From positions 49,935,052 to 49,999,051 of the forward strand of contig CM067549.1 of NCBI GenBank assembly GCA_034509755.1: a stretch of DNA of 64,000 nucleotides, given 5' to 3'. A program made the translations under genes and the position numbers. The notes under the pieces are model-generated. The model made no database searches. It worked only from the letters and a program-made list of their open reading frames with translations, and was not told the origin of the DNA. This DNA comes from Anisodus tanguticus. Its lineage: Eukaryota > Streptophyta > Magnoliopsida > Solanales > Solanaceae. Within the stretch, counting starts at the first letter, position 1; each line of letters begins with the position of its first letter. This document shows, one piece after another, positions 1-11,437 of this stretch.

Positions 1-266
1 TTACTTTTTTGGAATGTGTTATCATGACTTATTCGCTTTTGATACCAGCATTTTCATACTGCTTTAAAAATTTTCTGACCAGGTCTGTCTGTTTATCTTG
101 CTTTGCTCTTACATTGCTTTTGTTGTTGTTGTGCTTATGCTCTGTCTTGAGCCGAGGGTCTCTCGGAAACAGATGCACCTGCCAAGGTAGAGGTAAGGTC
201 TACGTAAACTCTACCCTCCCAGACCCTACGCTGTGGGATTTCACTGGGTATGTTGTTGTTGTTGTT
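1..266 (+). mobile_element. 3' end of an RTE-type LINE
   Basis: This matches, with scattered differences, the 3' ends of the longer LINE copies at 16340-16623 and 40500-40732. It runs from the ATCATGACTTATTCGC-like stretch through TCTCGGAAAC and GGTAGAGGTAAGGTCT to GGGTATGTTGTTGTTGTT. No coding part is present, so the copy is either 5'-truncated on insertion or cut by the window edge. The last 120 bases alone would also fit a Solanaceae SINE tail; the LINE-like sequence before them favours a LINE. Confidence 0.75.
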
Positions 267-1320
267 TTATTATTCCCTAGCTATGTTTATGTCTTATGGT
301 TCGGTTCATTCATCAAGAACAGAGAAAAACTAAAAGCTATAAACAAATAGAATGAAAACAAAATAAGTGCTAAGAATGATTAAGTAGCACCAGTTGCGGC
401 AGGCCTTATGCAGTATGAACTGTGGGAAGTAAGGTTGAGTAGTCGATGAGAAGTCAGCAGTACTAGGAAGCTGCAATACTAGCATTTTTGCTGTAAAAGC
501 AGAATGCTATTTAAGAGAGGAACTTTAAGTAACTAGATCCTTGAGAGAAACATAGAAACAAAAATTCGGCATGAAGCTGCATGTGACAAGCTCCTCTGTT
601 GAAAGACTTTAAAGATACTTTAGGTCTCCAGCTATCTGAAACAGAGACACATGCAAACTTTTGTTTTCTTTACTCCCTATCACATATAAAACTATCTCAA
701 CTCCTATTTGATGAATATGAACATGAAAAATCTACAGAGTTTAAAACAAGAACATCTTTTGGGCCATGCAACCTCAAGTACAAATATAGAACATCGACAT
801 GACTTATACTAGTTCTTAGTCATAGTCACAAAGGCCAAAAATGCATAGTTCACTTGCACAACAACTAAAAGAGGAACCAAAGGGTCACTTCGGTGACTAT
901 TCCAACTGACTGTTAAATGACTAAATATCTCAGGCCACAAAAGTTTATAATTTCATCTCCTACAAACTAATACCACAAAACCTTTTGACTTTGGTCCCTG
1001 AAGAAAGATGCATCCTAGTGCTAGTTTAGTCGGAAATTAATGATTACACTCTTTCCTGTTATATAAATCAGAACAACTGACTTCGAACATGGAATAATTA
1101 AGGATGAGAAAAAGCATATTGAGTAAGTATTCAATGCCAATAAATAGACTTCTTCTTGATAACCAGTCAACTAACCCTCATTTTTACAATCAGTTATAGC
1201 TAGCAAACACGTCACTTACCTAATTAGATAGCAAAAACAATGTGTCTTCACTGACAGCCGACATCACATAAAGAAGTGGAGCGAATAAAAAAAAATTACT
1301 TCAAGCTTCAAAGTTTTTGT
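267..1320. other. non-coding stretch, probable 3' part or flank of the phosphatase gene
   Basis: I see no convincing exon on either strand. The phosphatase gene at 2164-3303 is transcribed leftwards, so this may be its intron 2 or 3' flank, but its conserved catalytic motif (HCKRGKHRTG in the family) was not found here. The short open frames have no recognisable family features. Confidence 0.4.
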
Positions 1321-1577
1321 TACTCCCTCCGTCCAGTTTTACTTGTCACATTTGACTTTAAACGCCTATTAAGGAGCCAAAAATAGAATGGAAAGTTTAC
1401 CATATTACCCCATAAAAAGTAGTGTTGGAAAAAAGAATTGAAAATTTTGACTTATTAATTACTAAGGGTAAAATAGGAAAAAATGATAAATTATCTCTTG
1501 ATTTTCTAAAATGGGCAAGTAAAATTGGAAAACTATTTTTAGTATAGTGGACAAATAAAACTGGAAGGGGGGGAGTA
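1321..1577. repeat. Stowaway-like MITE
   Basis: The element begins TACTCCCTCCGTCCAGTTTT and ends AAACTGGAAGGGGGGGAGTA, giving near-perfect terminal inverted repeats of about 20 bases with the CTCCCTCCGT signature. The flanking TA is the expected 2-bp target duplication of Tc1/mariner-type Stowaway elements. At 257 bp with no coding capacity it is non-autonomous. Confidence 0.85.
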
Positions 1578-1639
1578 TTATTTACTGTCTCTTGTTCCTC
1601 GCTTAGCATATTGTTTTATTGTAGTTACTGTTTTCTTTT

Positions 1640-1797
1640 TTCCCATTAGACTTGCTTTGTTATTGCTTTATTCTAAGCCGAGGGTTTATCGGAAATAGCC
1701 TCTCTACCTCCCTGGGAGGTAGGGGTAAGGTATGCATACACTCTACCCTCCCCAGACACCACTTGTGGGATTACACTGGGTATGTTGTGTTGTTGTA
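1640..1797 (+). mobile_element. RTE LINE/SINE 3' tail fragment
   Basis: The diagnostic order is present: AAGCCGAGGGTTTATCGG, CTCTCTACCTCCC, GGTAGGGGTAAGGTATG, CACTCTACCCTCCCCAGAC, and a terminal GGGTATGTTG followed by TTG repeats. It lacks the reverse-transcriptase region. It could be a SINE or a severely truncated LINE, as both share this tail in Solanaceae. Confidence 0.75.
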
Positions 1798-2163
1798 AGC
1801 TTCAAACAAGTCCTGATAATGCTTTACAACTTAGTTGGCAGAGGACTCAGGACTGAGAATAAGCTAACTATACACTATGTATGCATATTCGTAACACCAA
1901 TTTGGCATGATATTCTCAAAATTAGTTGATTTATCCAAAAAAAGTAATGTTTTACAACAGCTTCGTCCACTGAAATATCAGATCATGATCACATAGGTCT
2001 TAACATCAACCACAACTCTCACGGTTTCCATAACAAATTGTTAGAAGTGTTTTTTTAAAAGCTCTCAGTTCTATCATTTTTTTTTTTGTTTAAGCAATCG
2101 CATGATCGCAACATTCAATATCATAGTGACATTGAGACATATCTCACGGAAGATAACCTCTAC

Positions 2164-3303
2164 CTTAGATCCTTCAATGGCGAACTGGAAAAGCCGAATT
2201 CCATTCGCATTTAGGAACTCCATATTAGCTTCAGGATATGGCTCTGGACACAAATATCTACACACAACATAAGCAAACAAAACAAAAATCAATAACAATA
2301 AGAGCATTAAACAAAAAAATAAACAATGTCCTCGTAGTCTCTAAAGGATGAGAACCAACTATGTATGTAGCATCTACATCAGTAATTCAAATATTGTATA
2401 CATCATTAGTCAGATCCTTTGTACTCCCTCCGTCCCAATTTACATAATACTTTTCGCTTTACGAAAGTCAATTTGAGTAAACTTTGAAGCTAAATTGGAT
2501 CAGATTAACTCAATATTTTAAAATTAAAATTTATATATTTGAAAACTACCTGAAAAGTAATATAAGTTGCAACTTTTCACGTATCAATTAGGTCAAAGTT
2601 AATGCAAAAAGTATCACATAATAGGAACTACCATGGATACATATAATACAGATGGATATGTGAGTGATTCATACACAGCACTGCAGATACAATGTGAGTG
2701 ATTCATACACAGCATCAGATACATATAATTCATAACAATATGTGAGTGATTCATACATAACATCTCTTTACTTTATCAAGTGTTCAACCAATTGTTATGT
2801 TTCCACAAATAATATCTAAACTTCAAGTAACAAACACGTGGATGATCAATAGAAAAGTTAGAGAAAAGTTGCAACACATATTACTTTTCATGTAGTTTTC
2901 AAATATATAAATTCTAATCTTAAAAATATTGAGTTAATCTAATCTAATTAGCTTCATAATTTAGTCAAATTGACTCTCAAAAAGCGAAAATATCACAGCG
3001 ACATAGAAAGTAAACAAAAACGAAAACTTCAAGTAACAAACACGTGAACGAAGTCATGAACGAACTCACATACATGATAGAACGAAGGCCTAGGGTTTGT
3101 AAAAACGCGAAGTTAGCAATATCAGGAAAACCAGACCGAAAAACACCGTAATCAACCATAGAGAAATTTAGTGGCGGAACTAAAAGTCCTTCTCCGGCAC
3201 CGTCTAATGCCGGAGAATAACTCTCCGCCGGCGAGTCGTCGTCGGATCCGGAGTTATCGATCGGATGACACGTGGATGATCGATCGCCGTTCTGCAATCG
3301 CAT
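2164..3303 (-). CDS. PFA-DSP-type tyrosine phosphatase, first two coding exons
   Basis: Partial gene on the minus strand. Exon 1 is 3074-3303 (ATG at 3303, donor AT|GTATGT) and exon 2 is 2164-2257 (acceptor TGTGTAG|A, donor AAG|GTAGAG). Spliced in phase they give about 108 residues containing VPPLNFSMVDYGVFRSGFPD, FLQTLGLRSI, YLCPEPYPEAN and NGIRLFQFAIEG. These are hallmarks of the plant and fungal atypical dual-specificity phosphatases (At1g05000 / Siw14 type), which remove phosphate from inositol pyrophosphates or phosphotyrosine. The acidic N-terminus (SGSDDDSPAES) is typical of the variable leader. The catalytic HCKRGKHRTG exon and the C-terminus were not found down to position 1, so they are either beyond the window or lost. 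Intron 1 (2258-3073) carries an inverted pair of MITE-like sequences. Confidence 0.85.
2422..2635 (+). repeat. Stowaway-like MITE in phosphatase intron 1
   Basis: It starts TACTCCCTCCGTCCCAATTT and fades out near a reverse match of the same family (AAAGTATCACATAATAGGAA). The interior includes TATATATTTGAAAACTACC and AGTTGCAACTTTTCACG. The right terminus is decayed. Confidence 0.6.
2658..2764 (+). repeat. threefold direct repeat, ATGTGAGTGATTCATACA
   Basis: Three near-identical copies of a 20-23 base motif (ATGTGAGTGATTCATACA followed by CAGCA or TAACA) lie about 35-50 bases apart within intron 1 of the phosphatase gene. Confidence 0.8.
2864..3003 (-). repeat. second MITE copy, inverted relative to 2422-2635
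   Basis: Its reverse complement aligns with the copy at 2422: TTTCGCTTT..., GTCAATTTGACTAAATT, GATTAACTCAATATTTTTA, TTTATATATTTGAAAACTAC, and TGTTGCAACTTTTC. It has no clear termini. Together the two copies form a long imperfect foldback in one intron. Confidence 0.6.
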
Positions 3304-3402
3304 TGCTATTTGCTGCTATGGCGCCAAGTTAAAAAATGAGTTACGTATTTGATTTGGAATTGAAAATTAATTGAATTGGTTTGGAATATTTTGGGATCTT
3401 CT

Positions 3403-3412
3403 GTTTATATAG
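3403..3412 (-). promoter_or_regulatory. candidate TATA box of the phosphatase gene
   Basis: On the minus strand this reads CTATATAAAC, about 100 bases upstream of the ATG at 3303. Position and sequence suit a plant TATA element. There is no transcript evidence. Confidence 0.45.
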
Positions 3413-3600
3413 TGGTTAGGGCCGGCTGCTATATTGCGCTGCTCGTTTTTGGGTGAAGGTTTAGAGATAGATGGAATAAGATGGGAGCTCGCGGGGAGAA
3501 ATAATAAGAAAATATGTATTACACTAAAGTTTAATTCATCTAAAATATATCAGTCTCACGTGGTCATAACAATTGTATATTTAATGTAATATTAAAGTTT

Positions 3601-3778
3601 TATTACTTTTTCTGTATCAATTTATGTTGTGTTTGGCGGGGCATGAGTTTAAGATGAAAGAAATATTTTTAAAATTTGTGGTCTAAAATAAGTTAATTAT
3701 AAATCATCTTATTAATGGTGAAATGAGCATTTTAAAGTTAATTTGTTACTCTAAATATAGAAATATATTATTCTTTGT
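3601..3778. repeat. partial Stowaway-like MITE interrupted by a LINE/SINE tail
   Basis: The interior resembles the MITE family at 36614 and 40733: ATTTGTGGTCTAAAATAAG, TATAAATCATCTTATTAA and TCTAAATATAGAAATATA. Its right end is replaced by the element starting at 3779. Confidence 0.5.
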
Positions 3779-3930
3779 ACAACAACAACAACATACCCAG
3801 TAAAATTCACAATGTGGGATCTGGGGAGGGTAGAGTGTACACAGACCTTACTTCTACCTTGGTAGGTAGGCGGCTGTTCCCTAGAGACTCTCGGCTCAAG
3901 ACAAAGCACAAGTCCAAGCAAACTAAAACA
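3779..3930 (-). mobile_element. RTE LINE/SINE 3' tail, reverse orientation
   Basis: The sequence starts CAACAACAACAACATACCCAG and continues with GGGGAGGGTAGAGTGTACAC, ACCTTGGTAGGTAGG and GACTCTCGGCTCAAGACAAAG, the exact reverse of the common tail. No target duplication could be assigned. Confidence 0.75.
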
Positions 3931-4674
3931 TACAAAGTGTATCTTGTTAACATATTAAAAAATAGTATCACATATAATTAAGACAAAGGTAATACTATTT
4001 TGAATAAGACGTTAATCACTATTATGAGAAATTATTATCATTAACTACTACACACTCACAATTACCACCATTAACCACGCCACCAACAACCATCACCTAT
4101 GTAATTTGTAAAATTTAGTTCATATAATATTAGATTAATTAGTATCTTATATGAATTCTATATTTATTTATTTTTAAATAAAACAATTTTATATAATTTA
4201 ATATTCAAATCTTAATTTTCATATGTGTAAGATTTAAATGTCTCAGTCTTATTATTCAAATATATATTTAAATTCAGACATTTTAACTTTAATAAAAATA
4301 TATAAAGTCTAGTGTTTATGTATCAAAATAGAATAACATTAACTTTTAGTTGGAGAGAGAGAAGCCAAGTGGGAACGAGGTATGCGATAAAGTGTTCATA
4401 TTTGCAAAGTCCATTTTGGACGGTTAAAGTTCACTGTATTTGTGGTCAGAAATTAAATGGGAAAAAATTGTGCGCACTACTACTTTAAGATTGACAAAGA
4501 AACAAAAGCTTCGAAAAAGACTTCTAAAATAGTACACTCAACCAAATTTATTACGTATTGGTACCAACTTGGAAGCCATTGGCATTCATTGATAGGTGTT
4601 CTTGAAATATTTATCATAGCACATTTTGGGTAACAAATTGAGTCACGTATGAGTTTGACTCATTAACCATGGTG
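3931..4674. other. AT-rich intergenic DNA
   Basis: I see no gene or classifiable element here. It consists of A/T-rich low-complexity sequence with short, unconvincing open frames. Confidence 0.5.
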
Positions 4675-5511
4675 GGTATCATGTCAAATTTCAATTCTAT
4701 ACATCAGTTGTCAAGTTAAATTGTATATTTTGAATATTAAAATTCATCGGCTTATACATTTATTGATTGTGACCTTCTTCGACTGATTAATTATGGGTGG
4801 GTACAGTCGGAGAAAGACAACACAGAATAAAACAAAAGAGATAACTTTGAGTGACTTATTAAAATTGTCAAAGAGCAAAGAAAAAAGTGTCTCGAAACGT
4901 CTCTGGCACGTGTAGACGCCAAATGACTCATTCCATGATAGGTATCGATCAAATTTCATCTCTATACACAAACTGTCAAATCAAATTATACCGCTATAAA
5001 TGAAAGTCACTTTGAGATTCTAAATTCACCGGCTTATAATGAAAAGAGTAATTGAATATAACGTTCTTCGACCGATTGATTAATGGGTGTGGACAAGGGA
5101 TGAGGTAGCACAGGATAAAGCAAAAGATTAAACTTCAAGTAACTTATTAAAATTGTCAAAAAGCAAAGAAAAACATATCTCGAACCTTTTCTGCCAAGTG
5201 TAGACGCTACATGACTCATTAGATACGATGGGTGTCAGGTCAAATTTCAACTCTATACACGAGCAGTCGAGTCAAATTGTGCCTATATAAACAAAGACCA
5301 CTTTGAGATTTCAAACTTCACTAGTTTATAACAAAAAGAGCAATTGATTGTAACCTTCTTCGGCCTATTGGTTATTGTGTGGGACAATTGAAGCAAGATA
5401 ACACAAGACAAAGTAAAGGACAAAACTTCAAGCAGACTTATTAAAATTGTCAAAGAACAAAGAAAAGTCAATCGAAACTCCTCTGGCATGTCTAGCCGCT
5501 AGCCGAGCCGA
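4675..5511. repeat. three diverged tandem repeats of about 265-290 bp
   Basis: Three consecutive units each contain, in order: GTCAAATTTCAA/CTCTATACA, a TTCACCGGCTTATAA-like stretch, CCTTCTTCGACTGATTAAT, ACTTATTAAAATTGTCAAA(G/A)A, and CTCTGGCACGTGTAGACGC followed by ATGACTCATT. The units start near 4677, 4947 and 5230. They are clearly related but diverged, so the array is old. Open frames on the minus strand recur in all three units but break at different places, so coding is not supported. Confidence 0.75.
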
Positions 5512-5806
5512 ACTTGCCTACCCAACCAAGTATATTATCTCCTTCATTCTCTATGGTGCCGGCAGGAGACAAGGCTCCTCTCTTGGGGTGCTTAGACATA
5601 ATTTTTGAAAAACAAATATAAAAGAAGAAGAAATATATAAAAGAGAAAAAAAAGTAGAAAAGGGCTGGCCATAGTGCAATAAGACAGAGAAGGAATCAAA
5701 GGTTTGATATACTTTACTGTCATGCAATTTCGACTACTCTTTTTCTTCCAATCAGATAATTATAAGTACATAACATAAACCTCTGCATCAAAGAGCTACG
5801 CCAGTA
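5512..5806. other. intergenic flank of the nested retrotransposon block
   Basis: I see no gene. The sequence leads into the target site duplication at 5807. Confidence 0.5.
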
Positions 5807-6037
5807 AATTGTGTAGGAAAATTAAAACAATATTGATCAAGAACAAGTAAAATAAGAAAACAACTTATCGAATCAACGCTTCGTCGTGGCAAGCCACTGT
5901 CTTGAAAGCGATTTTGGACTGACCACGGTGCCAATCGTTTAGCCCGATCACTCCACAGGTTCCACGGTACTCCCAAACACTTGCACTAGTGGCTGAAAGT
6001 TTAGAGTTTGCACAAAGAAGATTGCCTAGAGAATAAG

Positions 6038-7191
6038 TGTTGGAAATTTACTAATGTGGAATTAAGTTTATCCCATTATTTATGACTCGAACAATTGGGG
6101 CCCCGCTCGTCAGAAATGTCGTTTCCACACACGTGCAATCTTAGTGCCAAGTATCGTAAATTTCGTTAATGAAAGAGATATTGGTATGTAAGTGAAATGT
6201 TTGAGACATAGAATGATGAACGATTATTGGATGAATAACAAGTGTTCCACGTTAGTAAACGAATGAAGGATTGTGCGAGGTGTAAGATGGAATGGGTCGG
6301 AAAGGGCTGCGGAGCCGAGAAAGGTCGCGGCGTCTCCCGGACTGGGCCGCAGCGCCGGAGCGCCCCCTTGTAGATCCGCAATGCTAATTCCATGTTTGGC
6401 TTCTGCAGCCGCGATGCTAAATGCTGCAGCGCCGTGGCACTTCCCTGGTAGTGTTTGCTCGACGGAATCCCAAAAGTTTGGCTGTTGAAGTGGTTTCAAT
6501 GGCATTGAATCCACCCAATAATGGCCATTACTTGGACCATTATGTTGCTGCATTACTTGGGGTTAAATGCCATCCATTACATGGCAATTGAATGTCATTA
6601 TGGGGCATTTGAAAGGTCATCTTGCACACCTATAAATTGAGGCATTTGGCTCAATTCTATAGAGGACCATGAACAGAAAAACAAGTTAACAACACTACAA
6701 AGAGATCAGATTTTCCTGATAGCAATCCTTCTCTTAGCAATCTTCATTATTCGTGCTCTTCGCTGAGATCATTTGTGTAGGCTTTGCACACTTGATAGTT
6801 TGTTGTTTTATCTTGTGAGACTATTGTCCACACTTTCGTAAAGCCTATATATGGGGGCAATCTTGTCTTAAAGACAGAGAGTCATCTCTCGACTCAGCCG
6901 GTGGTGTTGTGATTATCTAATTAGTTGCTAAGTGTTTCAGGTGTGAACTAGAATCTCAAAGGACTCTAATCGTTCGGATTCTCAGCGGATCTACAAGCCA
7001 ATTCTCAGCGGATCTACAAGCCACAAATGTAGCAGTTCATGTTCTTGTATTTCTGAATACAAGACCCATATTTGAAGTTCCAGTTTAAAGATCAAGAGAT
7101 TGACAACTTCTTGTTGTAATCTTAGTTGTTTATCCTTTCGATCACTGTAATAGTTATTTACTATTCCCGTACGTGCTTTACATATCAAACA
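6038..7191 (+). repeat. 5' LTR of element B
   Basis: About 1.15 kb, beginning TGTTGG. It contains a GC-rich block around 6290-6470 that stands out in otherwise AT-rich DNA, and a repeated TTCTCAGCGGATCTACAAGCC at 6979-7022. No primer-binding site complementary to initiator tRNA-Met was recognised just after it. Confidence 0.85.
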
Positions 7192-7914
7192 AATTTTAAG
7201 ACAAGATTGTATTAGTGCTCGAAAGATGTGTGCCAGCAGATATGGTCCTAAATCTGGCTGTGGTTTTCTGGTTGAAGACAGTTCTGATCGTGCTGTTGAC
7301 GGTTAAGGAGTTGATTGTGTCACAACTCCCGAGAGTGGTGGAAACAAGCGTCCACGAGAGGATGAGGATGAGGATGTCAACTGGGACAAGAGGAGAAGGC
7401 TGAAGATGTTGTTCTATCTTGTAGCAAAAGGCCTATATTTGTCCCAAACAAAGTATTCGAAGTATGGTAAGGAGGATGTGGACACTCCGTCTAACTGAAG
7501 TAGGCCAGAATCCAAAAGGTCTAAGTTAATTATCATTCCTTATCTATAATGTGTTTAGTTAATATCTGAATAAAAGTGTGTAAAGCAAGGCTGGGAATAT
7601 GAAAGTGTTTTCATTAAAAACTTATATTCCCTATACTCTAAAATCAGATATTGAATTTCCTACCTTCCTAGTTAAAGATTGGACTATTGTAAATAAAACT
7701 TAAAAGATCCGTTCTTTTGAGTATAATTATTAAAAGTGTGTAAAGTATGTTCGTACATACGAAGGAGAGAGATCCACTGACTGTACGAAAATTGTTACCA
7801 CTCTTAAGTAAGCGTCAGGGATTTCCCTGGGCACCAATCTCAAAAGAAGAAGACTAAAAGCTAATGGTTTTTCTTAAGACGTTGAACCTGTCACACTATT
7901 TGACAGAATATTCT

Positions 7915-8220
7915 TCATTTTATAGGATGATATTAGACACTCAGTCGTACAAAGCCTACGGGCGACTGGAGTGGGCCAGAATTCAGTTGATAGGATGATA
8001 TTGGACACTCAGTCGCACAAAGGCTACGGGCGACTAGAGTGGGCTAGAATTTCTAGGTCTTAAATGATATGAAGGCCAGAAGAAAGGTAGAAAAGTAACG
8101 GACACCTAGTGAGGTGGGACATAGTTTCCAGGTCTTAAATGATCTAAAGGCCAAAAGAAAGGCAGAAAAGAAATTGGACACTCAGCCTGCCAAGGCAACT
8201 GGAGTGGGCCAGAGTATCCA
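7915..8220 (+). repeat. internal direct repeats in element B
   Basis: A unit of about 69 bp is repeated: ATAGGATGATATT(A/G)GACACTCAGTCG... followed by CTACGGGCGACT(G/A)GAGTGGGC, near 7922 and 7991. A second pair, AGGTCTTAAATGAT followed by AAGGCCA(G/A)AAGAAAGG, lies near 8054 and 8131. A third GACACTCAG...ACTGGAGTGGGCCAGAGT copy occurs at 8178-8214. These look like local duplications in the gag region. Confidence 0.7.
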
Positions 8221-8639
8221 GATCACCTATGATCCGGTTACTCCCTAACCATGGGCAAGAAATTGTTCTTGTGAAGCAACACCACCTCTAAAGTAGAAGG
8301 GGTTGGAGAGGTTGTCCTCAATAGGACTTCAGGGAATGGGATCACTTTAAAAGGAGGTGATACATGTCCCAAACTTGGTTTAAGAGATGATGTTGGTCAA
8401 GATGGTTTGAGACTAGTCCAACATGTCTGTAATAACTAAGAATGGTACAGTATGTCTGTAGCCAAATGAATGATATATTTGTAATCCGTACATCTATGTC
8501 ATAATATATTAAGACACGTTAAATAGAAAGTCATTCAAAAGCTAACGAAGTTGAGATTGTTGCCTTCTATCAACATAAACCCTCAAAATGAATGTGAGGT
8601 GGTCAAAGAAGCAAAATCACATTTCCATTCCGTCAAAGG

Positions 8640-10795
8640 AATAGCGAAAGAAGCACCGCTCCTCTAGAACTTAGTCACACCTACATAGGTGATTTGAAGT
8701 TTATACAAAATAGGGGGGACAAGTACTTTGTGACCTTAATTGATGATGGTACAACGTATTTCATCCTTTGTTTGTTGAAAAGCAAATATGAAGCAGTTGA
8801 AGCGAATAAGCGCTACAAAGCAGAAGTTGAAAATCAACAAAGCCTACGGATTGAGGAATTCGTAGTGATAGAGGGGGAGAATGTGAAGCATCGTTCATGA
8901 AACTACTGCTCATTACTCACCTCAGTCCAACGGTGTTAGCCAAGCGCAAAGCTGTACGCTAAAAAATATGTGGGGTAAGGCGATCCTTACCGCTAATGCG
9001 ATTCTCAACAGAACTACGCATAAGGATAAGGGTAACCCTCCGTGTGAAACATGGAAAGGATCACAACTACAAATGTTGTGTTGTTGGGTGGCTTGGTAGA
9101 GGTTGGAATACCGAAACAGGTCAAGTTGGACCTAAGACTGAAAATTGCATATCCACTGGATCTGTAAATAACAGTAGTGCTTATCGCCTCTTGGTGTCAA
9201 AGAATGCTGAATTCTTTGAGGATAACTTTCCTTGATAAGGAAAAAGAATTAATTGCTTGAGGTTAACAAAAACCCGTGAGTGCCTGATTGTCCGGAACCA
9301 GACGTTCCAGAGCTACAGGACTCGGAAGTTGCTGACTATCCGGAACTTAATGTTCCAGATCTAAAGAACTCAGGGATTCTAGATGTTGAATCGAGACGGA
9401 GCAAAGAGGGGATAAAGACTTGTTCCAGGCCTTCTAGCTTGTATGGTTGAGAATGAACCATGGACAATTAACAAAGAATTGTCATCTCCAGAAGCGTTGC
9501 TTTGGAAAGAAGCTACAAAAAGAGAAATAAATTCCATTAGATAGAACCATACTTGTGTAATTATTGACCTTCTTCCGGGAAAAGAACCTTTGGGCTGTAA
9601 AAGTGGATACTCAAAAGTGAGTACAAAGTAGACGGATCTAATGACGAGTATAAGTCCTCGGCTACTTGGACATGTGCTCCCTTGTTAATAGCTTAACATC
9701 CAAGGCCATTGCAGTCTTACGTGACATGGATGTTGACGCCGCCTTCCTAACCGAAAAGTTGGAAGGGGAGGATCATAGTTGGTTTGTTGGTTTGTTGGAC
9801 TGTTGAGCTTCTTCCTGAACTTTCATTTTGGTCCATGAAATATTTACATTTTGGTCCTGGAAGTTTCAGATAAAACATAAATAATGAATCTGACAACAGA
9901 AACATTGAATCTGAAGTTAGAAAGCCAACAGTTGGAAAAACCAACAGTCTGAAAGTGGAAGTCATATTGAAACAAAGGTCTCGATATGAAATATATGGGT
10001 ATCACAGATGACATCTTAAGAATTAGGATTTCTAAGACATCTAACGGACTGGTCTAACTCCAAACTCAGTTGTGAGATAGTTGACAGTCTCGTTGAAGTC
10101 ACCAATGGATATGAATCATAGAATTGATTGGAATCATGGTGCACCCATTTACAAGGAGCGATATGCGCAGGTCACATGTAGTTCAATGTATTGTACACAC
10201 TACAACCGACCTGATATCGTCCTACAAAGCAGATCAGTTGAACTAAGGTTCACTCGTGATTCTGGAAATGATCTATAGAAGGCGTTAAGTCGGATATGAT
10301 GATATCTAAAATATTCGCTTATCTACGGATTATGGTATTCTGGATGTCCAGCGGTTCTGGGAGAACACAGTGATGCAAACTGGACATCAGAGATGAAGAA
10401 CACCAAAACCACAAGTAAATGTGTATGGTGGGTCTTGGGAAATCCTCTAAGCAAACTTGCATCTGCCGATTCATGATGAAATATGAGTTTATCGCTTTAA
10501 ACAAAGCATAAAAGAAGTTGAGTAACTTCACGACTCCTTAGAGGACGTCCCTTATTGGGAGAAACCCGTGCCTTCAGCAGTTAAACACTATGGCTAGCTG
10601 GTCGGCTTCAGAAAGGGCACGGATGTCGGCGTCTGTCGGATTTGTCGGATCTGTCGGATACATAACACTGTACGACAGTTGATCATCACGGGTGTCACTT
10701 CCTTGATTACTAATCAAAGAATATAGCGGACCCTTTAACTAAAGGACTACCCGAAGATCAAAAGTTCTGCCTGTATAGGGGAATGGTCTTAAAAC
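8640..10795 (+). pseudogene. degenerate copia polyprotein (element B)
   Basis: The integrase core fragment at 8694-8900 reads KYFVTLIDDGTTYFILCLLK followed by EVENQQSLRIEE, typical of the copia integrase (family form: KYFVTFIDD, EVENQ). Downstream are KEATKREINSI and the RT start DLLPGKEPLGCK. RNase H motifs follow, ending near RTL*LKDYPK, equivalent to the family ADPLTKGLP signature. Stops and frameshifts throughout make it non-functional. Confidence 0.75.
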
Positions 10796-11437
10796 TCAAA
10801 CAATACGGACCTTTGTTATGGTAACCCAACCATACTGACTGGAGATCCCAAGAATTTGGTTCAATGGGAAAACTAAGCTGCAAAAGGTTCAGTTGAGCGC
10901 TTTGGTGGAAGCAGGAGCACTTCGGATTATGATTTCTATAAAGAAACGTAAATCCAAAGACGTTCCCGCGATAGACATTAAAGTTCTACATGCATGGTGG
11001 GTAAAGGTTAAGCTTCCAAACCTTTAACAATCCTCAAACGATTGAGGTAAAAGTTAGGGAAACTTTTAATGATTCCTAACACTTATGAAGTGGGGTATAG
11101 CAGAATACCTTGTAATAGATCACCTATTTAAGTGCGAGGACAGGCCGCCTCAAATGAACGCACTTAAGAATCCAAGTGTGTCCACGGCCACAACGGACAG
11201 AACAATAAGAAGAAATGAATAAAGGTGAGGTATTGTGTTGGCACCTTTGTCTAGGCTTACATTAAACACTGATGGTTTAAGACATCACACCCACCGCGCA
11301 GTAAGTAAGTCCGATGGTATTCAACTAGGGAAGGTTCAAAGCGGAAGCTACCTCTCCTGATGCAATATCTTTTCGCTGAAAGATTGCTGAAAGTAGACAC
11401 CTTGCGTGTGCGCCCAAAATCTCTTTCAAGAGGGGAT

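Noticed and set aside
4744..5489. Three related small minus-strand proteins
   Set aside because: The frames follow from the tandem DNA repeat. They start and break at different points and have no conserved codon pattern.
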